Shown: piece by piece, positions 33,638 through 44,801 of the stretch | Layout: each line of letters opens with the position of its first letter | Numbering within the stretch: the stretch's first letter is position 1 | Source: Brachynemurus nebulosus | Taxonomy: Eukaryota > Arthropoda > Insecta > Neuroptera > Myrmeleontidae | Length of the DNA stretch: 64,000 nt | Direction of reading: 5' to 3' | Assembly (NCBI GenBank): GCA_035578155.1 | Contig: JAPWDM010000003.1 | Location: 67,014,142 to 67,078,141, forward strand | Notes under the pieces: generated by a model | The model's database searches: none | What the model saw: the letters and a program-made list of their open reading frames with translations, nothing else | What the model was told of the DNA's origin: nothing | Translations under genes and position numbers: made by a program

Positions 33638-34085
33638 TTTAGCGAATTTCCAGAATGGAATTCAGCTATTACGGCCACTGTCATGACGCGACATGAGCCC
33701 GGGACTATGGCATAAATTTGTTTTGAGGTCCCTAGAAATCGAAAATAATATATATGTGTCCGCACGATAATTCTCGAACGAAATGTTCTATTTTTACGAA
33801 ATTTGGTGAAAATGTTGGAAGTCCCAAACCGTCGAACAAGTTCGTTAGCCAGACACGCCCGATGCCGGAAACATGGTTTTTTGGGCGTTTTTCGTGAAAA
33901 AAATTAGTTTTTTGCCAGAATTTTCTCAAGTTCAAAAATTTTTGCAACATGTTTTTACACCATTAGAAAGAGGAGAAAAATCACATAAAAAAGCTCTTTA
34001 AACCATTATTCTATATAAACTAAGTGCCGAGAAAAACTAATTTTTATAAACGAAAATTCGCCATGTGATGCAGGATGCTGCGACA
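33638..34085 (+). repeat. Dispersed family R1, copy c
   Basis: Left and right blocks are present but the (TA)n core has shrunk to a few units (ATATATATG near 33750). It ends in GCAGGATGCTGCGACA, just short of the usual GGGGTATT. Confidence 0.8.
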
Positions 34086-34913
34086 TAAATAAATTTCACA
34101 TTTTCAGAAAAAAAATCAAAAAATTGTTTCTAAAAATGTACATAATATATATGATAGATTTTTTGCAAAAAAATTATTGAAAATTCATTAATTTCTTATT
34201 TCATTAAAACTCTTTTTCTTCTCATATCAACCTGTTCAGTACAGGTTTTACTGTACAATAATATATATATTTTAAAATATATTGTATATTTAAATATTAA
34301 AACAACAAGTAATAATTGTCTGTTAGTTATTATAAAGAAATACTGAATGTCATAATTGAACGACGAATACTGATGGTGTATATTTTGAAAGAATGAATTG
34401 TCCTTATTATGTGAGTCCTTTATGTTTATTGTTAACATTAAATTTTCATCCAGGGAATAATTTTATAATTTTTGATTACAAATATATTGCGGCAATACAC
34501 ACACACACACTCGCACTCACTTACTTATCATGCGTTATGATGTTACACTAACTTGTAAACCTTCACGGAACCATTAACCCGCCTGGTGGATGATATACGA
34601 TTTGTGCGACAGAGGCACAAGAAAATTAAATTTTTAAATGTTTTCAGCCTATGGAATTGTAATTTACTTTTTTTTGATTAAGGCGTTACATTACTTTGAA
34701 ATGGCAGAAAAGGAAGGTTTTATTAGTCGTATGTTATACGTGATTTGAGATTTCTTCGAAGAGGTTTATTATTTTTCGAAGAGATCAAAAAAAATGTTGA
34801 TTTATCGATAAATCGCAGCAGTATGAAAAACAATTTGAAAATCGATGGAAAATTTAAATCTAATTTGTTAACTAGTTTCATAAATCGGGTGGGTACCGCC
34901 TTAGGTAATCTGT
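34086..34913. other. No recognised gene
   Basis: AT-rich sequence with a short CA run at 34497-34510. A 62-codon frame at 34745 has no motif. Confidence 0.4.
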
Positions 34914-34917
34914 TGAA

Positions 34918-35811
34918 GGGGAGATTTACTTGAGAGTCGTTAAAAAAAAACGATTTTTTTTTTTTGCAGAAATTTGTAGCTAATTATGTGTAGAATATGT
35001 TCCCAAAGTGATTTTGCTGAAAGTAATTTAAGGGGAGGTTTATTTGAGATTTGATTAAAAAAATCGATTTTTTTTTGCCGAAATTGATAGCAAATTATGT
35101 CTAGAATATGTTCCCAAAGTGATTTTACTGAAGATAATTTAAAAACAAGATTCTTGCACATTAACCGAATCCAGCTTTCTATAAAAAAAAAATTCAAAAA
35201 ACGTAGTTCACGCAATAATGAGTATTAAATATAAAATTTTGAAAATACGTTTCTTTATATATATTTTATAATATTTCGGAACTACATTTTTGGAACTGGT
35301 GGACACGATAACTCAAAAACTGTTCGATGGATCCTTTTTTTTAATTTTTTATTTTAAAGATAATTCAATTCTTCGGCACCGCTACCTAAGTTCGACTTTC
35401 AATATTTTTTTTATTTTTAAATTTACTTTAAAGAGCGAAAAATAAGACAAAAATCGTAATCAAAAGTTCAAACATCCGCCATTTTTTTTTCTTTTAGCAA
35501 TTTATTGATATTATAGGTAGAGGTGCCGGTACTCTTCATATATTTTATAAATCTTTTTTGTTTTTGGATTTCGGTGGTTTATTACCGGCGCTAGCGTGTC
35601 CACCAACAAGGCATTGGATTTTCGGATCGTCACACTGCATTCTCTATAAAATGGACACATTTTTATATTTTTCCTTGAAAAATTTTTTTTGTTCAGTTTA
35701 ATACTTAATAAATATGTGCACAAAATTTGAAATTGAAATTTACTTCCGTTCTTGAGAAAAAAAATTCTAGAAAAATACATAATTTTTAAGGACTCTCGAG
35801 TAAACGTCCCC
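34918..35811 (+). mobile_element. TTAA element, copy 2
   Basis: It matches the copy at 4685-5602 over its whole length. The left target is TGAA, probably a mutated TTAA (34914-34917), and the right target is TTAA (35812-35815). The termini are GGGGAGATTTACTTGAGAGT and (inverted) GGGGACGTTTACTCGAGAGT. The termini still pair better here than in copy 1, where the right end reads TAGTCGAGAG. No coding relic is present. Confidence 0.85.
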
Positions 35812-35924
35812 TTAAGAAGCTATAGTTAAAATTTGTAATCGGATGTAAATTGCTGGATTTATTTTACCCACCGTTTTAGAAAATGTAGTTTATCAAAGCG
35901 TGTTTATCATTTTCTGTGTTTATA

Positions 35925-36149
35925 CTAGAGTCCCTATAATAAATAGAGTCGTGACAAGTCATCCATTTTCTATCCAAAACAGAGCGGGAAGCTTCAAAAT
36001 TAATTATCACATGTTTGAGTAAATATTTTTAAGTACATAATTATTGTTAATTAGTTATGAATTAATGAACAATAAAAATTTTTAATTTAATTATTCTTTC
36101 TACGTTAAACTAAATGGTTTTACCACTCTATTTATTATAGGCACTCTAG
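35925..36149. mobile_element. 225-bp palindromic-ended MITE with TTTATA duplication
   Basis: TTTATA at 35919-35924 and 36150-36155 are identical. The ends CTAGAGTCCCTATAATAAAT and (inverted) CTAGAGTGCCTATAATAAAT are near-perfect TIRs over about 26 bp. The interior is AT-rich. The superfamily is not assigned: a 6-bp duplication does not match the usual hAT (8), Harbinger (3) or mariner (2) lengths. Confidence 0.8.
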
Positions 36150-36155
36150 TTTATA

Positions 36156-37434
36156 CCTATTATTAACGCCATCTGTGAGTTATTTATGAAAATATAAAAA
36201 ATTATCGACCAAACTGAGAGACTCCAAAATGTCGACCGCTCAAAGCCCGCAGTCATAATTCCATCTGAATATCATTTAAGTCAATAAAAAAGATAAAAAA
36301 ATATTTTTTCGGTGATGAAGCCAGACTATTGTAGATGTTTTAAAAGCTTGTTAATTCAATTTTCTCCGAAAATGTTGGACAACAATTTCCTCAGTTTTTT
36401 TATTTCCTCAATTATAATATGAAAATAGAAATTACCATATTTATGTATGTAGTCTTGACCAAAAGAAAGAAAAAACCCAAAATTGTTTACATCAAAATTC
36501 TTCAATTTAATCTTAATCCCACGTCCATATAGAAACCTCTCTACTCAGAAACGTGCAAGCCGAACAGTAATTCAAAACATCTTATTATTTGCAATTTATA
36601 CAAAACATGCTATGACCTAATTGTTTAAATTTATCATGCTTGAACGGGAATTTTGTTATAAAGGCACTATAGAGAAGCATTACCGAACCGGGGTGCAGGC
36701 GGTGCGTTACGGTTCTAGTCAGTAGTAAGTATCTTCTGTTTAAATGTTGTTAATCTGTTTAAGATGGAATAACAAATAGTCCACCATTTGGGTAAGTGAA
36801 TTGTTGTTTCGTTAATCAATGAATGAAGAATCTTTCCTATCCACCCCCCACCAGCACCACCAAAGGCGGTGGTGGCGGTGGTGGTGGTGGCTATATCGGG
36901 AAGATGAGCCGGCATGTAGACGCCTCACGTATTCCGGACATTCTAATCCTTACATCAAATGTAACTATTGCTGCTGCTATCCGTTCAGCCCGTGCTAGCA
37001 CTCAAGCAGTTCTGTTTTGAAGTAGTAGAGTCACGTCTTTGTGCTGTTCAATGTCTTAGAAATAATCTTATTAAAGTTATTGAGGGATAATTTTAAATTT
37101 TTATGCATAATTGTTTTGTGTATTTCGACAGAGATTCGATTTTATTGTTTGTTTTTTTCTGTTTTGATTCTTTGTAACAAATACTGTTGTTATTATTGTA
37201 TTATTTTATTTAATATATACAACATACAATAAATTTTTATATTGGCTCTATTTTTTTTCTTGGTGGTTGCTTACAGAATTGCAATCAGTAAGATTAAATA
37301 AAAAAAATCCGATCGGGTGTGCAAGCCGCACTTGCGCTAATAGTATTCCGTGCAAAAAGTTGTTTTTCGAAGGTTACGGTGTGTTTTTAGTCCAATTTCC
37401 AAGAATAAGTAGCTTAAGATTTGATTTGCTACCT
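36156..37434. other. No supported gene; GGT/GGC trinucleotide tract at 36865-36891
   Basis: The tract GGCGGTGGTGG... is preceded by CCACCAGCACCACC, so the two can form a hairpin. It gives a poly-glycine frame on the plus strand. No flanking coding sequence could be assigned. Confidence 0.4.
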
Positions 37435-37556
37435 TTTAGCGAATTTTCAGAATGGAATTCAGCTATTGCAGCCACTGTCATGACGCGACCTGAGCCCGGA
37501 ACCATGGCAGAAATTTGTTTTGAGGTCCCTACAAATCGAAAATAATATTCGCTAAA

Positions 37557-37652
<96 letters not shown>

Positions 37653-37980
37653 CCGCACGATAACTCTCGAAAGGAATGTCCTAGATTTACGAAATTTGGT
37701 GAAAATGTTGGAAGTCCCAAACCGTTGGACGAGTTCGTTAACCAGACACGTCGGATGCCAGGAACATTGTTTTTGTTTTTGCAAAAAATTAGTTTTTTGT
37801 CAAAATTTTCACTTAATCAACAATTTTTGTGAAATTTTTTTACACCATTTAAAAGAGGAGAAAAAATTGCATAAAAAAGGTCTTTAAACTATTGTTCTAT
37901 GTCAACTAGTTTCCGAGAAAAACTAACTTTTATAAACGGAAATTCGCTATGTTATGTAGGATGCTGTGACAGGGGTATTT
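37435..37980 (+). repeat. Dispersed family R1, copy d, with long (TA)n
   Basis: Complete left block, a (TA)n of about 45 units at 37559-37648, and a complete right block ending GATGCTGTGACAGGGGTATT. It has the longest microsatellite core of the family in this window. The 136-codon minus-strand frame over it is an artefact of the YIYI repeat. Confidence 0.85.
37559..37648. repeat. (TA)n microsatellite, about 45 units
   Basis: Uninterrupted TA dinucleotides in the core of R1 copy d. Confidence 0.95.
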
Positions 37981-38693
37981 TTCTATATATTTTACCTTAA
38001 CACAGCGATTTCCAAACTTTGTGCACTGACGCCCCCCTCTATAAAAAAATCTTACCTCTGCCGCTCCCCTCTTGAAAAAATTTATAAACAATTCATAAAT
38101 TAGTTTTTACTGAAATAATTCATATTCTTGACGGACGACAGGTCTCTATACGACACTTGAGAAGAAACCGTTGATCAGAGACGTATTCGATACTTACGCG
38201 CTAACATGACCGCTTGAGAATTGTTATTATTAAAATATTGCGTACAGTCACGGAAAAAAAGAATTATTTCAATCAAATAAATTTTATTCAAACCAAATAA
38301 AATTCTTGTTTGTATACCGTCAAATAAGTTTCATATTTCCATGAATTAAATTTTTCGTTTGAGATTTAAATAAATTTTTAATTTGCACCAAATAAAAATG
38401 TTATTTACGTGAACTTGAACGTTGTTCTGATGGAACTTCCTACTTTATTTCAGTAGAAACAAAATATATTGTATTGCAAATAATAATTTTATTTGTATTA
38501 AACACTTTATTATTTAGGGCAATCAGTTTTCTTATTTAAATCAAATAATTTTTCACTCTGTTGAATTTTATTTCTATTTGAATTGAGTTTTATTTTTATT
38601 TACCTGAAAAATAAATATATGTATATTGGATATAATAAACGAAAATCAATTTATCAGTACACTGATTATTATTTATTGTTAATACGTAATCCA

Positions 38694-38694
<1 letters not shown>

Positions 38695-38730
<36 letters not shown>
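38695..38730. repeat. (ATT)12 microsatellite
   Basis: Uninterrupted trinucleotide repeat. Confidence 0.95.
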
Positions 38731-38733
<3 letters not shown>

Positions 38734-39404
38734 ATTAATTATTACAATCAAATAATAAAACATACAAGTTCAAAATGTAGTATAATTTATGCATTTTCCA
38801 GTACATAAACAGCAAACTATCATACATTCAAACAGGTAACGTAAACAACCATATAAAAAAATTTCAAAATTTTAAACAATGAAATTCTTCAAATTTACAA
38901 ATACTTTAATAAAACTTTGGTTGTTTGTTTTTTTAATACTTTTTGAATCACATATTTTTAGTATTACATAAATAAACGCTAAATTAACGTTAACTATCAG
39001 TATCACTTATTTTATTAGTATCACATAACTAAAGCGAGGAATTGTAGTGTAGTATAAATCATTATGTCAAAAAATTGAATCCTTTTCCAGGAGCGTAAAA
39101 ACAAGTATGAGGGGTTAAAAAATGAAAATAAACTGTAATTTAAAAACTATAGTCATTTACAAATTTTAATTGTTATTATGTAAATGCAAAGGAAAATGAT
39201 ACTTTCAGTGAAGTGTAGCACACCTTTTAACATTTATTAATTTTCAACAAAACAGTAGTCAATACTGGCTAGATGCCTAGATGTTAGCTGCAACTAATAA
39301 TTAAAAACCAATAACCAAAATACTTTTTTGCAACTAATGACTGAAAAATTCAACTACTAGTATTAACTAATAAGTAATTTAGTTTTTAGTTGTAGTTGTT
39401 AGTT

Positions 39405-39480
39405 ACAGGACCGGATTAACCCTGAATGTCGCCCTAGGCACCATGCAAAATGCCGCCCCCACCTTTTGCTTGAAAAGAAG
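39405..39480. repeat. hAT-like terminal fragment
   Basis: CAGGACCGGATTAACCCTGA followed by GCCCTAGGCA and a GCCGCCCCC phrase matches one end of the hAT MITE at 60874-61176. The opposite end was not found nearby. Confidence 0.5.
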
Positions 39481-39770
39481 AAAATCTTAATTTTTCCTAC
39501 TTTTTCCAACTTTCTCTTAAAATTATCGCAAAAAAGGCAGGAAAATATTATTTTATTCTCTGATTGTTTACTGAACATAAAAACGTAATAAACAAACATG
39601 ACTGACGATATAAAAAATCACAACCATAAGTTTTAAAAAATTGAATCCTATTTGCAATCTATTTTCGATCGAAAGATTTTGATAACAAAAATTTATAGTA
39701 GATGTTATATATTTGAAAGAATATTTCTTTCCTTACATGATCCATTTTGGAAATATCGTTATTTTCGATA

Positions 39771-40560
39771 TCGATAATTTTCGATAACGAAAAGTAGGTT
39801 TTAATAGTCGCAATATGTTCGGAACACCCACAACTTGCTTCGCTTAAGCCTTCAAAAATTTCGTTATTTTTGAGCTACGACGCACCGTTTAGGAGATATT
39901 TACGATTAAAGTTTTCGATTGCGAAAGTTAACGAAAAGTAGTTTTTTTAAAAATTGTTCTATTACTGACCAGATCTATGGGACTAACAGAGCCTAAATTA
40001 ACTAGTTATAACCAATTTAGGACAAGTTACGCGGTATCGATAATTTTCGATACCGAAAAGTAGGTTTTGACAGTCGCAATCCGTTCGGAACACCCACAAC
40101 TTGCTTCGCTTAAGCCTTCAAAAATTTCGTTATTTTTGAGCTACGACGCACCGTTTAGGAGATATTTACGATTAAAGTTTTCGATTGCGAAAGTTAACGA
40201 AAAGTAGTTTTTTTAAAAATTGTTCTATTACTGACCAGATCTATGGGACTAACAGAGCCTAAATTAACTAGTTATAACCAATTTAGGACAAGTTACGCGG
40301 TATCGATAATTTTCGATAACGAAAAATAGGTTTTGACAGTCGCAGGACGTTCGGAATACCCACAACTTACTTCGCTTAAGCCTTCAAAAATTTCGTTATT
40401 TTTGAGCTGTGACGCACCGTTTAGGAGATATTTACGATTAAAGTTTACGATTGCGAAAAATAACGATTTGTCATTTTTTTAAAAATATACTATCGTTGAC
40501 CAAATCAATAGGACTAATGGAGCCTAAATTCATCAATTATGACCAGTTTATAATAAATAA
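39771..40560 (+). repeat. Tandem repeat, 266-bp period, about 3 units
   Basis: Units start at 39771, 40037 and 40303, giving two intervals of exactly 266 bp. Units 1 and 2 are nearly identical from about 39830 onward; unit 3 is more diverged and breaks up near 40560. Each unit start overlaps an 8-mer TATCGATA (39769, 40035, 40301), the consensus of the Drosophila DREF-binding element. Other landmarks are GAGCTACGACGCACCGTTTA and CCAGATCTATGGGACTAAC. Confidence 0.92.
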
Positions 40561-40574
40561 TTCTTTATCTTTGC

Positions 40575-41380
40575 TAGTTCTCGAACAGAACATTCTAAAA
40601 CTTTTGTTAAATATCTTTATTTAGCTTCTATTTCAATAATTCTTCTAATAGTGATATTGGTTTTTCGACATCTTTATTAACTTTCGAATAGAAACTTTTG
40701 TCAAATGTTTTCACCTGTATTTAACTTGTTTTTCGATGACTAAACAAATGGTGAAGTAAATTTTTCGATATCCTTGCTGATATCCAGATAGAACATTCTC
40801 GAACTTTCGTTAAATTTCGCTACATGGATCCTTTTTAACTAACTAATCCGATAGTGAAATCAAGTTTTGGATATCTTATCTGATTTTCACATAGAATATT
40901 CTAGAGCTTTTACTGAATTTCATTTTTTGGTCACTTTTTTGATGAACAATCTAATGGTGATGCCAAATTTTCAATAATTTTTCTTTTTTCCAAAAAAATA
41001 TTCTAGAACTTTTGACGAATTCTGCTATTTGGACACTTTTTTGATGCCCAAACCAATGGTGAAGTCGGTTTTTGGATATATTTTCTATTTTCAGAATAGA
41101 ATATTCTCGAACCTTTGCCAAATTCCGTTAATTGATCGCTTTTCGATGAAAAATTTGGTGGTGAAATCAGATATTCGATATTTTTTCTAATTTCCAAAAA
41201 GAATATTCTAGAACTTATTCTAAATATCGGTACTTGGTTACTTTTTCGTTGGTCAATCCATTGATTAAGGATTTTTTATGTCTTTTCTGATTATTGAAAG
41301 AATATTCTAGAACTTTTGCCAGATTTCGCTATTTAAGCATCTATTCGATGACCAACCCAGTGGTGAAATCGAATTATGTA
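40575..41380 (+). repeat. Decayed tandem array, about 102-bp period, with HSE-like motif
   Basis: The phrase GAATATTCTAGAACTTTTG, or a close variant, recurs at about 40588, 40688, 40791, 40894, 40997, 41099, 41201 and 41300, so intervals are 99-103 bp. Between them a weaker common text is visible (AAATTTCGCTATTTGG, CTTTTTCGATGACCAA, AATGGTGAAATC). The core satisfies the heat-shock-element pattern nGAAnnTTCnnGAAn exactly at 40791, 41099, 41201 and 41300. The array directly follows the 266-bp repeats. Confidence 0.85.
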
Positions 41381-43066
41381 ATAGTTTTAATTTATCTGTA
41401 TCTTTGTACAAGGAATATGTCCTCATAAAAATTCACAAGACACGCTCCTATCATATATGTTTTTTCAACAATTCAATTTTTTGACAGGATGATTTATAGT
41501 TTTAGTGTATGGAAAAAAATTTTTTCTTCAGTTAGATGTTTACATAACTCACATGCAGTTGATCAAATTAAACTGTGTTTGTTCGTCGCGCGAGCGATGT
41601 TACAAACTTTAATTGAGCGACTATGTTATTTATATGAAATTTAATTGTTTTCAAAACAAAATATATTTGTAGAGTACCTCTTTAGTTCGTGCCACAAAAA
41701 CTATAGAGCGCATTTAGAAAAAAATTATAAATGTACTTATGAAACATAGATAAATTATGTGCCGCTTCTAACGAATGGTGAAACGTTTTTCCGGCAATTT
41801 TTGACAGGATAATTTATTACCTGCACTATGAATCCTCGCATTACACATAACACAAGGACACAACCCAATTAACACAAACACAAACATAAATATCCAAGGC
41901 CTTCAAATATGTCATTTGTTGCGGCAGTGCTATTTTCAATGTTGTATATTGTCTGAAAAAAAGCAATACAATTTATTATGGACAATATGGGCGCTTAGTA
42001 TATCTACTGTTTATTAAAATAATTAATGTGTTACTTAAACTTACCAAAAAATATAGGTTATTTTCTTCAAACATCAGCTTTTAGAATCTCTTTCAGTTTT
42101 TTTATCCGTCGTATCAACAATTATTACATAATATATTAAAACAAAAGCTAAATACGTCTAAAACAATTTATACAATGTAGGTATACATAGTGAAATTTAA
42201 TTTCGAATTAAAAGTTTTCAACCAAGATCCAAGATGTCGGTTAATAAATATTTTTATGTACTGTATAAGTCGTATAACTAGGCCTACGTATAACATTGCT
42301 TGGCTTCGCTTGGCTTCTACACGTGACCACATTTCCGCGCATGCGTTGTAATTATTTTGTTTTTGTCGTAACTGTTTTGTTTGAATCAAACAAACTAATT
42401 GTTTGAGCCAAATCAACTTTGGTGTGCATGAAGCTAAATATGATACACAGAAATAAAATATAAACAAATAAACAATATATAAAACTGAAATAATGTGTTT
42501 GTTTGCAATTTATCAAAAAACACAAACAAAATAATTGATTCCTGGAAATAAGAGAAATATTTTAGTGATCAAAATTTTATTTGGACGAAATAATATTTCC
42601 CAAACACGCAGTTTCGTTTCACTGAATTAAACTCTTTTTTTCCGTGATAGCGAGCAGAAAAATCAGTGTTAAGGGGTTACACGGCTTTTTTTTTTAGCAA
42701 AAAAACCTAATTTATTCCAATTTTTGGCAATTTTTTTCTATTAGTAAATCCTTATGGCTTGTACCTGAACAAATGAATTTTAAAAAAAAATGAAATTTCA
42801 ACTTTTGACAGTGTTTTAAATAAGAAATTTTGATTTTTGGTAAAAATTTTCGTGTTATTCGTTAATTTTCTACTTGTAAAATGAGATATAATGAACGGAA
42901 ACAGTAATTTTTCGTTCAAGTACAAACCATAAGCCATGTCTATTATTTGGTAATTACGCTTATTTCTTAAAACCATGGTTTTATCAAAACAACAACGATA
43001 TTTGCAATTAACCTACGCCTTCCTAGGGGGGCGCGCCCCCAGTTTGGAAACCGCTGCGGCTTAACA

Positions 43067-44027
43067 TGCTCCTTAGTCACTCTTTGTTCAAATACAGACT
43101 TTCTCTAGACAAAGTCTCTTCTTCTAATTTAAATTTAAGCAATATTTTTTGTTTATACTATCTTGAGAAAAATACCCAAGAGGGTATACCCAAATATCCT
43201 ATAGTACGTAAAAAATAAAGAAAAAATATGGATACCTGTGTTTCATCCCTTCCCGCCCTCTTGTAATGTCCAAAACTCGGACGAAATGGACCAAATAATT
43301 CTTCTTACTGATACTACAAAGACCGTTGTGGAAGAACTGCAACATTTTTCTGTGACAATTTTACAATTGGGCAAAACGCACCGATACCATTTTTGGATTT
43401 TTCAAATTTTTTAAATCTGATAGTTTTGCCTCAATCTACACCTCATTCTCAAGGTCTATGATTTTGTTCAAAGCTTTTTGAGAAGAAAAATTCCTAATTC
43501 GCCCCTGGAAATAGAACGATCACACTTTATTACTATATAGTAAATTTTGATACGGAACACTAACAATTGGATTTACTTTATTCATTGTCGAATTCTATAA
43601 GTCTTAATTAAGTTTTTGGTTTAAAGTGAATGTGGTTACGAGTAACCATGACATGAATATAAAAAATATTTTTGGAAATTATGTTACCAATATCTTCTTG
43701 ATCAGTTTTATGAGGATTTATTCTGGAGCGGATTAATGCCGCACTGAATTGACCCTAAGAAAATAAAATTTGTATGATACTAGGAACATGAGGAATAAGA
43801 AAATCATAAATTTTTTATAGGATTTTTCTCAATATATCTCAACATTAAACAGAGAAGAACTCCCAACTTTGAACTAAGTGATATTTAAAAGAATTAATGT
43901 GGATTTTTTTCTGGAATTTTGGAGCTGGAACAGAGATTTTCATTCTAGAAGGTAACTTTTCGAGGTTTTAAACCTTTACGTAGAAGCAAACACGAAGTTT
44001 CTAGGATTTACCACAAATTTTAAACTT
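43067..44027. other. No recognised feature
   Basis: AT-rich sequence. No repeat family or plausible gene was recognised. Confidence 0.4.
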
Positions 44028-44801
44028 TTTAGCGAATTTCCAGAACGGAATTCAGCTATTACAGCCACAGCCATAACGCGACCTGAGTCCCGGACTATGG
44101 CAGAATTCTGTTTTGAGGCCCCTAGAAACCGCTAAAATTATTAGTCTATAACAGACGCCACCCACATCATTATTTGTACACTTTATTTATTCGTTACAAA
44201 TTTTTATTCATTACATTATACATTTATGATGTGGGTGGAGGACAAGGAAAGTGGTGTGAGAGCTAGGATTTGGTAGGTATGCGTCTGCAGCCGTCTTTTT
44301 AAAGGAACTATGCCGATATTCATCTGGAATTGTGAAGGGAAACTGCAGAAAACCTTCACAAGCATAGCCGGCCGCGGGATTCGAACCCCAGACCTACCAG
44401 TCGGCAAGCGCTTAGTGCACAAGCACGCTCGGCCACTCCGCTGGTGATATATGTATATATATGTGTCCGCACGATAACTCTCGAACGAAATGTCCTACTT
44501 TTTCAAATTTTGGTGAAAATGTTGGAAGTCCCAAACCGTTGGACGAGTTCGTTAACCAGGCACGTCCGATGTCCAGAGCATGGTTTTTTTGGCAATTTTC
44601 GTGAAAAAATTAGTATTTTGCCAAAATTTCCCTTTATTCAAAAATTTTTGCGACATTTTTTTACACTATTGAAACGAGGAAAAAAATCACACAAAAAAGG
44701 TCTTTAAACTATTTTTCTGTCAACTATATAGTTTCCGAGAAAAATTAATTTTTTTAAACGAAAATTCGCTATGTTATGCAGAATGCTGCGACAGGGGTAT
44801 T
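44028..44801 (+). repeat. Dispersed family R1, copy e, split by a SINE
   Basis: The left block runs 44028-44135 and the right block from 44461 (GTGTCCGCACGATAACTC) to GCTGCGACAGGGGTATT near 44801. The SINE at 44147-44445 lies where the TA core should be, with a few TATA units left at its right edge. Confidence 0.85.
44147..44445 (-). mobile_element. tRNA-derived SINE
   Basis: The minus strand starts ACCAGCGGAG and has an A box TGGCCGAGCGT (44425-44435) and a B box GGTTCGAATCC (44377-44387), the internal pol III promoter of a tRNA-Ser/Leu-class head. The unrelated body contains GGTGT and CCACCCACATCAT phrases and ends near TAACAGACGCC as written on the plus strand. A truncated relative lies at 16940-17135. 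It inserted into the R1 copy and is therefore younger than it. Confidence 0.85.

Larger units (their letters stand above)
38245..42647. mobile_element. 4.4-kb TA-flanked element carrying tandem arrays
   Basis: The ends CAGTCACGGAAAAAAAGAAT and (inverted) TCACGGAAAAAAAGAGTTTA form TIRs of about 18 bp, next to TA at 38243-38244 and 42648-42649. Both subterminal regions are rich in AAATAA and TTTATTTG phrases. Inside are a hAT-like fragment near 39405, a 266-bp tandem repeat and a ~102-bp tandem repeat. No transposase could be read. The two ends might belong to separate insertions, so the single-element reading is moderately supported. Confidence 0.6.
38003..43058. mobile_element. hAT-type element expanded by nested insertions
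   Basis: The left end CAGCGATTTCCAAACT and the right end (inverted, CAGCGGTTTCCAAACTGGGG) are Charlie-like hAT termini. CCTTAACA (37995-38002) and GCTTAACA (43059-43066) differ by one base and fit an 8-bp target duplication, allowing two extra bases (CG) at the right tip. Only about 0.65 kb (38003-38244 and 42648-43058) is the original MITE; the rest is the TA-flanked element at 38245-42647. Confidence 0.7.

Noticed and set aside
36865..36891. Poly-glycine coding tract
   Set aside because: A simple GGT/GGC repeat next to its inverted CCACC counterpart; no flanking coding evidence.
37374..37784. 136-codon minus-strand frame with a long YIYIYI run
   Set aside because: It is the translation of the (TA)n core and flanks of an R1 repeat copy.
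39771..40560. CRISPR-like reading of the regularly spaced repeats
   Set aside because: Units are long, contiguous tandem copies without unique spacers, and the window is eukaryotic.
42669..42690. GTTAAGGGGTTACACGGC, resembling the terminus of the TTAA element at 10117
   Set aside because: No matching inverted end was found nearby, so an element cannot be defined.
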